From Roseicyclus sediminis (GTDB lineage: Bacteria; Pseudomonadota; Alphaproteobacteria; Rhodobacterales; Rhodobacteraceae): a stretch of 64,000 bases of DNA. Position numbers and translations under genes: made by a program. The stretch lies in contig NZ_JAOPHT010000015.1 of assembly GCF_025515305.1 (NCBI RefSeq), positions 31,533 through 95,532 on the forward strand, given 5' to 3'. Shown here one piece after another: positions 43,034 to 51,615 of the stretch; the first letter of the stretch is position 1; every line of letters starts with the position of its first letter. The notes below the pieces were generated by a model. The model saw only the letters and a program-made list of their open reading frames with translations. It did not search any database and was not told the DNA's origin.

Positions 43034-44575
43034 TCAGCCTTCGGGAATGCCGCAGGCGGGCAGAGCCTCGCGGATAAGCTGAAGCTGCGGCTCGTGTTTG
43101 AACGGTGTGGTCTCAAGCGTGTAGCGCAGGGTCATTTCGGGGTTGATCCGCATGAACTCCCGCCCCATGCGCCTGGCGTCCTCTATCCGGCCTGTACGCC
43201 AATAGGACAGGATAAGCTGAAACACCGTGGAGCCGTAATTGGGCGCCTCGTGATAGGATTGCTCCAGAACGGTGATCGCCTCGTCCACGCGGCCAAGACC
43301 TGTGAGGATCGGGCCAAGCGCGCTTCGTACGAAACCATGGTTGGGGTCGAGCGGATTGAGGCGCAGGGCGCGGTTGATGTCCTGCAGTGCGGTTTCGAAC
43401 TCACCCACATAGGAATGGAGCCAGCCGGAGGAACAGAGGACCGCCACCGAGTTGGGATTGAGGGACTTGGCCTTTCGGAGCGCCACAAGGCCAACCTCGG
43501 CGCCCTTGTCGAGATATGCGGCGGCATGCCCGGCATAGGTCAGTGTGATCGCATCACCCGTCCCACTGTCCATCAGCGCGTAGGCATCCGGCACGATATG
43601 CCGGGCCTGCTGCGTCTTGATGAACCGGCCGCCCGCCGCGATGGTGTAGGCCCAACAACGCAGCGCGCGGGCGTAGGCATAGCCCTGGTCGAGCGCGATG
43701 GCCTCGTCGAGCAGCGCGAAGGCGCGGGTGAAATCCTCCGGCTTGGAGGTATAGCGGATCACCCGCTCCACCTGCAGGCAGAGGTCATAGGCGCGCTTGT
43801 CTTGCTGCGGCTTCTCGCGGGATCGCAGGGCCTCGGCGGCGCGGAGGGTGGGTTCGATTGCTGCGGCGACGCTTTCGGTCAGGCGGTCCTGCAGGTCGAA
43901 GATGTCGTCGAGTTCGCCGGTGAAGCGCTCGGACCAGATCGACCGTCCCGTAGCCGCCTCCACGAGTTGCACCGTGATCCGCAGCGACATGCCCGCCTGC
44001 TGGACCGATCCTTCCAGAACGTATCGCACACCCAGTTCGCGGCCGACGTCGGCCAGTTGCACCGCGCGGCCCCGGTAGGCGAAGCTCGACGTGGCGGCGA
44101 TGACGAATAGGCCGGGGACCTTGGTCAGTGTCGCGATCAGTTCGGTGACGATGCCGTCCACGAGGTAGTCCTGATCGGGCTTTGCGGTGAGGTTGGAGAA
44201 GGGCAGCACGGCAAGCGACGGGATGTCCGGGAGGGCCGGGCCATCGGGTGCGGCAGGTGCGGTGCCGCTTGCCAGCTTGTAGCCCACGCCCGGCACCGTC
44301 GCGATGGCCTTGGGTCCCAGCACCTTCCTGAGCGCGCTGATCTGCACGGTCAGGTTCCCTTCCTCCACGGCCAGCCCGCCCCAGACCGTCTCCAGAAGCT
44401 CTGCTTTCGACACGACGCGGTCGCGATGCAGGTCGAGATGGGTCAGCACGTCGAAGGCGCGCGCCCCGAGGGCAACCGGGGCGCCGTCAACGAGAAGCGC
44501 ACGGCTTTCCCGGTCCAGTCGAAAGGCGCCTCGCGTGTCATTGTCCGGCATATCGGCAAGCGCCCCAACGGTCAT
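43034..44575 (-). CDS. Winged-helix / TolB-like / TPR regulator (paralog A)
   Basis: 513 residues with the same domain order as the downstream gene: winged helix (ARAFDVLTHLDLHRDRVVSK, then the identical LLETVWGGLAVEEGNLTVQI), TolB-like middle (LAVLPFSNLTAKPDQDYLVDGI, GVRYVLEGSVQQAGMSLRITVQL), then TPR-like repeats including LNPNSVAVLCSSGWLHSYVGE. Near identity of the winged helices and divergence of the TPR half point to a tandem duplication with altered ligand sensing. Target genes unknown. Diverges from the MFS gene. Confidence 0.88.
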   Translation of the reverse strand: MTVGALADMPDNDTRGAFRLDRESRALLVDGAPVALGARAFDVLTHLDLHRDRVVSKAELLETVWGGLAVEEGNLTVQISALRKVLGPKAIATVPGVGYKLASGTAPAAPDGPALPDIPSLAVLPFSNLTAKPDQDYLVDGIVTELIATLTKVPGLFVIAATSSFAYRGRAVQLADVGRELGVRYVLEGSVQQAGMSLRITVQLVEAATGRSIWSERFTGELDDIFDLQDRLTESVAAAIEPTLRAAEALRSREKPQQDKRAYDLCLQVERVIRYTSKPEDFTRAFALLDEAIALDQGYAYARALRCWAYTIAAGGRFIKTQQARHIVPDAYALMDSGTGDAITLTYAGHAAAYLDKGAEVGLVALRKAKSLNPNSVAVLCSSGWLHSYVGEFETALQDINRALRLNPLDPNHGFVRSALGPILTGLGRVDEAITVLEQSYHEAPNYGSTVFQLILSYWRTGRIEDARRMGREFMRINPEMTLRYTLETTPFKHEPQLQLIREALPACGIPEG

Positions 44576-44688
44576 CCCCGTTCACCCTAACAGAGCGTCA
44601 CGGGCAGCCAAGCGCCATCCGCGACGTGTGCATGCACGCACGCATTGCGCCCTCGCCAAGGGCCGGAATTGGGCGTAAATGCCCGATG

Positions 44689-45942
44689 ATGGCACTTGGC
44701 GACACTCTCAGGACACTCTCGCTCGCGGAAGCCGAGCGGTTGCCCCTCTGGCGGCGGCCCATCGCGCTTCTGGCGGTGATGGCCTTCGCCATGCCGATCG
44801 CCTTCGCCACCTGGTCGGCGCTCCTGAACAACTTCGTCATCGAGATGGCCGGGTTCGACGGCGCCGATATCGGCTGGCTTCACACCGTGCGCGAGATTCC
44901 CGGGTTCTTCGCCATCGGCGTGATCCTCCTGATCATCTTCATCCGCGAACAGGTGCTGGCGCTGGTGTCGCTGGTGCTTCTGGGCATGGCGACGGCGCTG
45001 ACGGCGCAATTCCCGACCCTGGGCGGTCTGCTGTTCGTGACACTCCTCAGTTCCATCGGCTTCCACTACTACGAGACGGTGAACCAGTCGCTGCAGCTTC
45101 AATGGCTGGACAAGAAGAAGGCGCCGCAGATGCTGGGCTGGCTTCTGTCGGTAGGATCCGGCGCGACGCTGGTGGCCTATCTCCTGATCGTGGTGACGTG
45201 GCGGACCTATGACCTCAGCTACGACTTCGTCTACTGGGTCGCCGGCGGAGTGACGGCGGCCATCGCCGTCTTCTGCTTCTTCGCCTTTCCCCAGTTCGAA
45301 AGCCCGAACCCCCAGACCAAGAAGATGGTCCTGCGCAAGCGCTACTGGCTCTACTACGCGCTGCAGTTCATGTCGGGCGCACGGCGGCAGATCTTCGTGG
45401 TCTTCGCGGGCTTCATGATGGTCGAGCGGTACGGCTACGAGGTGCACCAGATCACCGCGCTCTTCATGGGGACGCTTCTGGCCAACATGATCGCGGCGCC
45501 CCTGCTGGGCCGGGTCGTCGCGCTTTTCGGGGAACGGCTTGCGCTGATCGTCGAGTATTCGGGGCTCGGGCTGATCTTCCTGCTCTATGCCGGGCTTTAT
45601 GTCTTCGACTGGGGGCCGGGCATCGCGGCGGCGCTTTACGTGCTGAACCACATCTTCTTCGCGCTGGCGCTGGCCATAAAGACCTACTTCCAGAAGATCG
45701 CGGAGCCAGGCGACATCGCGCCCACGGCGGCCGTCGCCTTCACGATCAACCACATCGCGGCCGTCTTCCTGCCCGCCGCCTTGGGCTACCTGTGGCTCAC
45801 GTCGCCGGTTTCGGTCTATCTTCTCGCGGCGGCGATGGCGGGGGTGTCCCTGATCCTGTCCTGTCTCGTGCCGCGCCATCCCGAGCCGGGGCGCGAGACG
45901 GTTTTTGCGCGCGCCGTGGCCGAGCCTGCCCCCGCGGAGTAG
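44689..45942 (+). CDS. MFS transporter
   Basis: 417-residue protein with about 12 hydrophobic segments, of a roseobacter-type MFS group. WSALLNNFVIEMAGFDGADIGWLHTVREIPGF at the start, and in the second half FALALAIKTYFQKIAEPGDIAPTAAVAFTINHIAAV. Substrate unknown. The start is uncertain: ATGs at 44686 and 44689, no clear Shine-Dalgarno. It is followed by prmA after 4 bases, a likely operon. Confidence 0.87.
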   Translation: MALGDTLRTLSLAEAERLPLWRRPIALLAVMAFAMPIAFATWSALLNNFVIEMAGFDGADIGWLHTVREIPGFFAIGVILLIIFIREQVLALVSLVLLGMATALTAQFPTLGGLLFVTLLSSIGFHYYETVNQSLQLQWLDKKKAPQMLGWLLSVGSGATLVAYLLIVVTWRTYDLSYDFVYWVAGGVTAAIAVFCFFAFPQFESPNPQTKKMVLRKRYWLYYALQFMSGARRQIFVVFAGFMMVERYGYEVHQITALFMGTLLANMIAAPLLGRVVALFGERLALIVEYSGLGLIFLLYAGLYVFDWGPGIAAALYVLNHIFFALALAIKTYFQKIAEPGDIAPTAAVAFTINHIAAVFLPAALGYLWLTSPVSVYLLAAAMAGVSLILSCLVPRHPEPGRETVFARAVAEPAPAE

Positions 45943-45946
45943 TCCC

Positions 45947-46813
45947 ATGCCGACCTGGACCGCGCTGACCACGCTTCCCGAGAAGGCCCGCGCCGAGGCG
46001 CTGGGCGAGGCGCTCGAGGAGATTGCGCCCGAGCCGATCGGCGTCGGAATCTTCGAACTCGAGGACGGATCGGGCCTCTGGGAGGTCGGCGCCTACTTCA
46101 CCGAGGAGCCCGATGGCATTTCCCTCGCCCTCCTCGCGGCCGCGCACGGCGCGCAACCATTTGCCGTGTCGCTTGTGCCGGATACGGACTGGGTCGCCCA
46201 TGTCCGCCGCGAACTGCACCCCGTGGAGGCGGGCCGCTTCTTCCTTTACGGCGCCCATGACGCGGATCGCGTGCCGGAGGGGTGCATTCCCCTGCTGATC
46301 GAGGCGGCGATGGCCTTCGGAACCGGGCATCACGGCACGACAAAGGGGTGTCTGTTGGCCTATGACGAGCTTCTGTCCGCGGGCGTGGTGCCTCAGCGCG
46401 TGGCGGATATCGGGGCGGGTACCGCCGTGCTCGGCATCGCCGCGGCCCTGACCTCGCCCAACCCGGTGCTTGTGTCCGACATCGACCCCGTCGCCGTCGA
46501 GGTGGCCGAGGCCAACGCCGTCGCCAACGGCGTGGCGGCGCGCGTCAGATGCATCGAGGCGGCCGGTTTCGATCACCCCGAGATCGCCGCGGGGGCGCCC
46601 TTCGATCTGATCTTCGCGAACATCCTGAAAGGACCGCTCGTCGAGCTGGCGCCGGCGATGGCCGCCCATGTCGCACCGGGCGGGCATATCATTCTGTCGG
46701 GGATCCTGAACGCGCAGGCGGACGAGGTGATCGCGGCCTACGCCGCCGAGGGCCTGCATTGCACGAGGCGGGCGGAACTGGGCGAGTGGACCACGCTCAC
46801 AATTTCACCATAA
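45947..46813 (+). CDS. prmA: Ribosomal protein L11 methyltransferase
   Basis: 288-residue SAM enzyme that trimethylates L11. The N-terminal substrate-binding domain (PIGVGIFELEDGSG) is followed by the methyltransferase domain with MAFGTGHHGTTKGCL, VADIGAGTAVLGIAAAL and FDLIFANILKGPLVEL (the NPP-like motif here IFANIL, as in PrmA). Stop lies within an inverted repeat at 46797-46841. Confidence 0.94.
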   Translation: MPTWTALTTLPEKARAEALGEALEEIAPEPIGVGIFELEDGSGLWEVGAYFTEEPDGISLALLAAAHGAQPFAVSLVPDTDWVAHVRRELHPVEAGRFFLYGAHDADRVPEGCIPLLIEAAMAFGTGHHGTTKGCLLAYDELLSAGVVPQRVADIGAGTAVLGIAAALTSPNPVLVSDIDPVAVEVAEANAVANGVAARVRCIEAAGFDHPEIAAGAPFDLIFANILKGPLVELAPAMAAHVAPGGHIILSGILNAQADEVIAAYAAEGLHCTRRAELGEWTTLTISP

Positions 46814-46841
46814 TTTGGTCGCAATTGACGGTGAATTGTGA
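46797..46841. repeat. Inverted repeat across the prmA stop codon
   Basis: TCACAATTTCACC (46797-46809) and GGTGAATTGTGA (46830-46841) pair over 12 bases with one bulged T and a 20-base spacer that itself holds AATTTGG...CAATT. AT-rich against the surrounding sequence. Could be an operator for the next gene or a stabilising hairpin; no T-run. Confidence 0.6.
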
Positions 46842-46889
46842 TACGAATGTGTTCGGTGGGGGCGCCTAGTCTTTAAGTAGGTCGCCCTA

Positions 46890-47321
46890 ATGGCACAGAA
46901 TCAAACGACTTTCTCGGATCGCTTGCATCGAATCTCTGAGACGCGGCGCGTCGGTTTTTTTGGCCGCGGTCGCAATCGTTCGGATGAACGGCGTATCGTC
47001 GTGCATCCTGACGGTTTCGTTCAACCTCTTTCAGGGCCTTCGAAACGGCTCCGTTTCGGGTTCCCCATCAAGGGGGTGATCCTTGCCTGTATCGTTACCG
47101 TCCTCGTAAAATCGTACCTCATGTGGACACTCGGCGACGACGTTTACGGCGCCGCGGTGTCGCAACTACTCAACGGCAACCAGTTCGAGCGGGCGGCGGG
47201 TCTCATCCTGGCTCCCGATCTCGTTTCGAACCGGATCGTGGACGCCTACCAATACATTTACCGTGTCATCGTGTCGGTCGCGACCGCGCTCGAGACCGGC
47301 ACGTTTCCCGCGCTCGCCTGA
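46890..47321 (+). CDS. Single-span membrane protein, unknown function
   Basis: 143 residues. A basic N-terminal half (RRVGFFGRGRNRSDERRIVVH) precedes a membrane segment FPIKGVILACIVTVLVKSYLMW (about 58-80); the C-terminal part should be periplasmic. GC is lower than in the flanking core genes. I know of similar unannotated roseobacter proteins but no function. Ends 40 bases before a bidirectional terminator. Confidence 0.75.
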   Translation: MAQNQTTFSDRLHRISETRRVGFFGRGRNRSDERRIVVHPDGFVQPLSGPSKRLRFGFPIKGVILACIVTVLVKSYLMWTLGDDVYGAAVSQLLNGNQFERAAGLILAPDLVSNRIVDAYQYIYRVIVSVATALETGTFPALA

Positions 47322-47360
47322 CTTGGCGCCATTTCCGGCGCTGTCGAACGCGATTTCATG

Positions 47361-47403
47361 AATAAAAGGGCGCTCGGGGTTTCCCCTCGAGCGCCCTTAT
47401 TCT
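47361..47403. terminator. Bidirectional rho-independent terminator
   Basis: AATAAAAGGGCGCTCG...CGAGCGCCCTTATT with a GGGG/CCCC inner pair and one unpaired base. T-rich tracts follow on both strands, so it ends the 143-residue gene on the plus strand and the DUF1127 gene on the minus strand. Confidence 0.85.
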
Positions 47404-47444
47404 TGCCGGAACAGACTTCCCTCGCGGGACGAAGGCCGGGTGCC

Positions 47445-47642
47445 TCAGCGGTGGCCCGAGGCGATCTCGTCGATGTCGCCGCGAACGAGGCCGAGGTCGT
47501 CGAGCTCACGGTCCGAAAGCTGCGACAGCGCCTTGCGGGTCACGCGGGCGTCGTTCCAGGCTGCGATCCGGCCGACGATCTCGGCAAGAACGCGGGTGGC
47601 GCGGAACCCTGCGCCAAGGGGGCGGTTGGTCATGATGGCCAT
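47445..47642 (-). CDS. DUF1127 small protein
   Basis: 65 residues. The C-terminal ALSQLSDRELDDLGLVRGDIDEIASG is the DUF1127 (YjiS-like) motif; the N-terminal Arg/hydrophobic helix is typical. In Rhodobacter sphaeroides and Agrobacterium, DUF1127 proteins bind RNA and alter sRNA or mRNA turnover, so an RNA-linked role is possible here. AAGGA eight bases before ATG. Monocistronic, with its own terminator. Confidence 0.9.
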   Translation of the reverse strand: MAIMTNRPLGAGFRATRVLAEIVGRIAAWNDARVTRKALSQLSDRELDDLGLVRGDIDEIASGHR

Positions 47643-47994
47643 CGGTGCAATCCTTTCCGGTCGTCGGATGTCCTGTCGATCAACGTCGTGTTGCCGACGA
47701 GCCGCAAATAGGGATGTCGGTGCAGGTGCACAAATGACATTTCTGCATGGGTTCCTTGCTGCCGTTGCATAGCTCGAGCCCGGCGTAACTCTATGAAAAA
47801 TAGACAGGAATCCGCTCGCCAACGTGTCGCTTTCCGACATCGAAACGACGCATTTCGCACACGCAGAAACCGCGATGTCGGCGGTGCCGGCCAAGGTGTC
47901 GGAAACGGTCCGCGCTTGGCAGATGTTCGCCTTTCGTGCTAGTGGTGCGGAAACGCCGCAACAGGCTGACAGGCACGGGCAGGCACGGGCACAT
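47643..47994. other. 350-base divergent spacer, no gene seen
   Basis: Contains the upstream regions of the DUF1127 gene (left) and ruvC (right). An AT-rich tract lies at 47790-47806. TGTCG-ctttc-CGACA is a small palindrome at 47826-47840, TGTCGG recurs three times, and AGGCACGGGC is repeated in tandem at 47971-47990. An in-frame GTG at 47824 would extend RuvC by 57 residues without family support. Confidence 0.6.
47916..47944 (+). promoter_or_regulatory. Candidate promoter of ruvCAB
   Basis: TTGGCA (47916-47921), 17-base spacer, CTAGTG (47939-47944), with the ruvC ATG 50 bases on. Supports the internal ATG start rather than the GTG at 47824. No LexA-type box recognised. Confidence 0.45.
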
Positions 47995-48504
47995 ATGCGC
48001 ATCATCGGGATCGATCCGGGCCTCCGTTGCCTCGGCTGGGGCGTCATCGAGCACGTGTCGGGCCGCCTGCGCCATGTCGCCAACGGGCAATGCCGTTCCG
48101 AAGGGACCGATCTCGCGCTCAGGCTCCTGTCGCTTCACCAGCAGCTCACCGCCGTCGTGGCCGAGCACGCGCCGGACGCCGCGGCGGTCGAGATGACCTT
48201 CGTCAACCGTGACGGGGCGGGCACGCTGAAGCTGGGCCAGGCGCGCGGGGTGGCGATGCTGGTCCCCGCGGCCGCCGGTATACCGGTCGCGGAATATGCG
48301 CCCAACGCGGTGAAGAAGGCGGTGGTCGGCGCGGGCCACGCCGAAAAGCGGCAGATCGACCACATGGTGCGGATGCAGCTTCCGGGGGCCGACCCGGTCG
48401 GGCCCGACGCGGCGGACGCGCTTGCGCTGGCGCTCTGCCACGCCTTCCATTCCCGCAGTTCGGACAGGCTGGCGCGCGCGGTCGCGGCGGGGGGCGGGGC
48501 ATGA
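47995..48504 (+). CDS. ruvC: Holliday-junction resolvase RuvC
   Basis: 169-residue endonuclease that cuts Holliday junctions together with RuvAB. Active-site acids: Asp in [14 protein letters not shown] (residue 7), Glu in [10 protein letters not shown], and the Asp pair in [14 protein letters not shown]. Its stop overlaps the ruvA start (ATGA), and the three ruv genes follow in order. Confidence 0.96.
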   Translation: MRIIGIDPGLRCLGWGVIEHVSGRLRHVANGQCRSEGTDLALRLLSLHQQLTAVVAEHAPDAAAVEMTFVNRDGAGTLKLGQARGVAMLVPAAAGIPVAEYAPNAVKKAVVGAGHAEKRQIDHMVRMQLPGADPVGPDAADALALALCHAFHSRSSDRLARAVAAGGGA

Positions 48505-49148
48505 TAGGCAAGCTGACAGGCCGCCTCGACCATGCCGGTCCCGATCACGTGCTGATCGATGTGGGTGGCGTCGGATACGTCGTCCATTGCTCGGACCGCA
48601 CGCGCATGGCCCTGCCGCCCCGCGGCGAGGTGGTGTCGCTCTATACCGAGCTTCTGGTGCGCGAGGACCTCTTGCAGCTCTTCGGCTTCCTGACCCCGTT
48701 CGAAAGGGAATGGCACCGGCTGCTCGTCTCCGTGCAGGGGGTCGGGGCCAAGGCCTCCATGGCGATCCTCGGCACACTCGGGGCCGAAGGCGTGGGCCGG
48801 GCCGTGGCGCTGGGCGACTGGGGCGCGGTCAAGGCCGCGCCGGGCGTGGGGCCGAAGCTCGCGCAGCGCGTGGTGAACGAGCTGAAGGACAAGGCGCCGG
48901 CCGCCATGGCCATGGGCGGCGCGGAGGATGGCGTCGTCTTGATGCCCGACGAGACGCCGGCCGCATCACCAGCCAGGCCCGCCGCGAAGAGCTCGGCCCA
49001 GGCCGAGGCGCTCTCGGCGTTGCAGAACCTCGGCTATGCGCCGGCGGATGCGGCGCGGGCCGTGGCATCTGCCGCCGGCGATGCGCCCGGGGCCGAGACA
49101 CCCGCCCTGATCCGGGCCGCGCTGAAACTTCTCGCGCCGAAGGACTAG
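48501..49148 (+). CDS. ruvA: Holliday-junction helicase subunit RuvA
   Basis: 215 residues: N-terminal OB fold ([28 protein letters not shown]), tandem helix-hairpin-helix region ([20 protein letters not shown] and [21 protein letters not shown]), and C-terminal domain III ([19 protein letters not shown]) that contacts RuvB. Forms tetramers on four-way junctions. Confidence 0.96.
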   Translation: MIGKLTGRLDHAGPDHVLIDVGGVGYVVHCSDRTRMALPPRGEVVSLYTELLVREDLLQLFGFLTPFEREWHRLLVSVQGVGAKASMAILGTLGAEGVGRAVALGDWGAVKAAPGVGPKLAQRVVNELKDKAPAAMAMGGAEDGVVLMPDETPAASPARPAAKSSAQAEALSALQNLGYAPADAARAVASAAGDAPGAETPALIRAALKLLAPKD

Positions 49149-49194
49149 GGCCACGGCTGGTCCGCGCGCCGGACCTCGGCCATAAGGGACGACG

Positions 49195-50217
49195 ATGACC
49201 GACCCCGATCCGACCCTTCGCCCCGACCGCCTGCCCGAGGACGCCGACCGCGCGCTTCGGCCTCAAAGCCTCGACGACTTCATCGGGCAGGAGGAGGCGC
49301 GCGCGAATCTCCGCGTTTTCACCGAAAGTGCGAAGCGGCGCGGGGAGGCGATGGACCACGTCCTGTTCCACGGCCCGCCCGGCCTCGGCAAGACGACGCT
49401 GGCCCAGATCATGGCGCGCGAGCTGGGCGTCAACTTCCGCATGACGAGCGGTCCGGTCCTGGCGCGGGCCGGCGACCTCGCGGCGATCCTGACAAATCTC
49501 GACGCGCGGGACGTTCTCTTCATCGACGAGATCCACCGCCTGAACCCGGTGGTGGAGGAAATCCTCTACCCCGCGCTCGAGGATTTCGAGCTTGACCTCG
49601 TGATCGGCGAGGGGCCCGCCGCGCGCACCGTGCGGATCGAGCTTCAGCCCTTCACCCTGATCGGGGCGACGACCCGGCTCGGGCTTCTGACCACGCCGCT
49701 CAGGGACCGGTTCGGCATCCCGACGCGGCTGAACTTCTACAACGTGGACGAGCTCAACCATATCGTGGCCCGCGGCGCCCGCCTCGCCGGGATCGAGGCG
49801 GAGCCGGAGGGCACACGCGAGATCGCGGGACGCGCCCGTGGGACACCGCGGATCGCCGGGCGGCTCCTGCGCCGGGTCATCGACTTCGCCCTGGTGGAGG
49901 GCGACGGACGGCTCTCGCGGTCCATCGCGGACGCGGCGCTGACCAGGCTGGGCGTGGACAAGCTCGGCCTCGACGCGGCCGACCGGCGCTATCTCACCCT
50001 CATCGCGGAGAATTACGGCGGCGGTCCGGTGGGGATCGAGACCATCGCCGCCGCGCTGGCGGAACCCCGCGATGCGCTGGAGGAGGTGATCGAGCCCTAC
50101 CTCCTGCAGCAGGGCCTCATCGCGCGGACCCCGCGGGGCCGGATGCTGGCCACGAAGGGCTGGGCGCATCTGGGCCTGCCCGAGCCCGGGCGGCCCGAGC
50201 AACGCGACCTGTTCTGA
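49195..50217 (+). CDS. ruvB: Holliday-junction branch-migration ATPase RuvB
   Basis: 340-residue AAA+ motor. [12 protein letters not shown] at the N-terminus, Walker [14 protein letters not shown], Walker [14 protein letters not shown], sensor 1 ATTRLG and the C-terminal winged helix ([17 protein letters not shown]). The stop is followed 20 bases on by the dispersed repeat. Confidence 0.97.
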   Translation: MTDPDPTLRPDRLPEDADRALRPQSLDDFIGQEEARANLRVFTESAKRRGEAMDHVLFHGPPGLGKTTLAQIMARELGVNFRMTSGPVLARAGDLAAILTNLDARDVLFIDEIHRLNPVVEEILYPALEDFELDLVIGEGPAARTVRIELQPFTLIGATTRLGLLTTPLRDRFGIPTRLNFYNVDELNHIVARGARLAGIEAEPEGTREIAGRARGTPRIAGRLLRRVIDFALVEGDGRLSRSIADAALTRLGVDKLGLDAADRRYLTLIAENYGGGPVGIETIAAALAEPRDALEEVIEPYLLQQGLIARTPRGRMLATKGWAHLGLPEPGRPEQRDLF

Positions 50218-50236
50218 CACGCCCGGCGGCCCCCTT

Positions 50237-50300
50237 CTTCATCTTTCCTCAAATACGCCGGGGGGTCCGGGGGGCAGCGCCCCCCGCGGGTCGGCCCGCG
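50237..50300. repeat. Dispersed repeat, full copy with two hairpins
   Basis: CTTCATCTTTCC, TCAAATACGCCGGGGG, then GGGGGGC-AGC-GCCCCCC (50269-50285) and GCGGG-TCGG-CCCGC (50286-50299). Same box as at 27411 and same AGC-looped hairpin as at 10007. Immediately 3' of ruvB; may serve as its terminator. Confidence 0.7.
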
Positions 50301-50387
50301 CAGCGGGACGACCCTGCCCGCGAGGTCCGCGGGACCGCCCTCTGCTCCCTTGACCCCGCTTGCCCCGCGGGCGAAATGTGCCACCCG

Positions 50388-51053
50388 ATGTCCGATCCTG
50401 CCCCCGACGCCTCCCTCGCGCCCCTGTCGCCAGACGAGATCGCCGCGCTCTTCACGCGGGCGGACCGACAATTCCTGTTCGCCCGCTGGGGCCGGCCGCT
50501 CGCGCCCGTCGTCTTCGGGGTCGAGGATGCGACCGTTTCGACCCTGAAAGGCGCGATCGAGGCGGTGACGGCGCTCGCGGGTCACCGGATGACCGACACC
50601 GACCCCGAGCTTGGCGCCAACCTTATGGTCTTCTTCATCCGCGATTGGGCTGAGCTGACCGAGACACCCGGGCTCGACCGTCTCCTGCCCGATCTCGCCG
50701 GAACGGTCGGGCGGCTCGCCTCGGTGGACGCCAACCAGTACCGCGCCTTCCGCTTCGATGCGGACGGCGGCATCAAGGCGGCCTTTGTCTTCGTCCGCAT
50801 GGATGCGGAGATGGCGCAGGTCCCGGCCGAGACCATCGCGCTCAGCCAGGCGGTGCAGACGATCCTCCTTTGGTCCGACACCGCATTCGTCGGCGCGTCG
50901 CCGCTGGCGGTCCTGTCCGAAGGTGGCCCCGCCATCCTCAAGCCGCAGATCGCCGATCTGATCCGCGCGGCCTACGATCCCGTCCTGCCGGTCGCCGCCA
51001 CGGATCCCGCCCACGCGCTTCGGCTCGCCGCACGCCTGCCTCGGCCGCAGTAG
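50388..51053 (+). CDS. Conserved hypothetical protein
   Basis: 221 residues, soluble, no signal peptide. It has an RFLFARW-like stretch (DRQFLFARWGRPLAPVVFGV) and FRFDADGGIKAAFVFVRMDAEMAQ, in a pattern I have seen in unannotated Rhodobacteraceae proteins next to ybgC/tol. Function unknown. Start taken at ATG 50388; an ATG four codons upstream is possible. The ybgC start is 40 bases downstream. Confidence 0.72.
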   Translation: MSDPAPDASLAPLSPDEIAALFTRADRQFLFARWGRPLAPVVFGVEDATVSTLKGAIEAVTALAGHRMTDTDPELGANLMVFFIRDWAELTETPGLDRLLPDLAGTVGRLASVDANQYRAFRFDADGGIKAAFVFVRMDAEMAQVPAETIALSQAVQTILLWSDTAFVGASPLAVLSEGGPAILKPQIADLIRAAYDPVLPVAATDPAHALRLAARLPRPQ

Positions 51054-51092
51054 CGCTTGACGCCTCCCGCCGCGCCCGGAATGGTCGGGGCC

Positions 51093-51506
51093 ATGAAGGT
51101 CCACCGCCATCCCCTCCGCGTCTACTACGAGGACACCGATCTCGCGGGGATCGTCTATTACGCCAATTACCTTCGGTTTCTCGAGCGCGGCCGTTCCGAA
51201 ATGGTGCGCGAGGCGGGCATCAGCCAGCTGGAGATGAAGGCGCAGGGCTTTGTCTTCGCCGTGCGGCGGGTCGAGGCGGATTACCTGAAGCCCGCGCATT
51301 TCGAGGACGAGCTGATCGTCGAGACGCGGGCCTCCGGCCTCAAGGGGGCCAGTTTCGACATGCCGCAGCGCGTCCTTCGCGGCGAGGAGGTGCTGCTCCA
51401 GGCTCTGGTGAGGGTGGTCGTCCTGGACCGGCAGGGCCGCGCGACACGCCTTCCGGCGGATATTCGCGCAAAACTGGCCGCGATCACGGCAGATGACGGC
51501 ATGTGA
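51093..51506 (+). CDS. ybgC: Tol-Pal-associated acyl-CoA thioesterase
   Basis: 137-residue hotdog-fold thioesterase. LRVYYEDTDLAGIVYYANYLRFLERGRSE is the 4-HBT/YbgC signature with the catalytic Asp in YEDTD. First gene of the tol-pal group; in E. coli it acts on acyl-CoA/acyl-ACP at the membrane, and its exact role with Tol-Pal is unclear. A longer in-frame start at 51057 exists but lacks family support. Confidence 0.92.
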   Translation: MKVHRHPLRVYYEDTDLAGIVYYANYLRFLERGRSEMVREAGISQLEMKAQGFVFAVRRVEADYLKPAHFEDELIVETRASGLKGASFDMPQRVLRGEEVLLQALVRVVVLDRQGRATRLPADIRAKLAAITADDGM

Positions 51507-51615
51507 CCGAGAAGTGTTCGCAAACCCCGTTGGAAGCTGGTAAACTGGCACTTAATGAGGCGCGATAAAAATAGCGCCCGTGACCGAGGCCGGGCCAGAG
51601 GACTGCAGATCACCG

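Noticed and set aside
47971..47990. AGGCACGGGC tandem pair as the start of a repeat array
   Set aside because: Only two units, no spacers; not a CRISPR or minisatellite.
47824..47994. A 57-residue N-terminal extension of RuvC from GTG 47824
   Set aside because: RuvC proteins begin at MRIIGIDPG; a promoter-like TTGGCA-N17-CTAGTG lies inside the extension.
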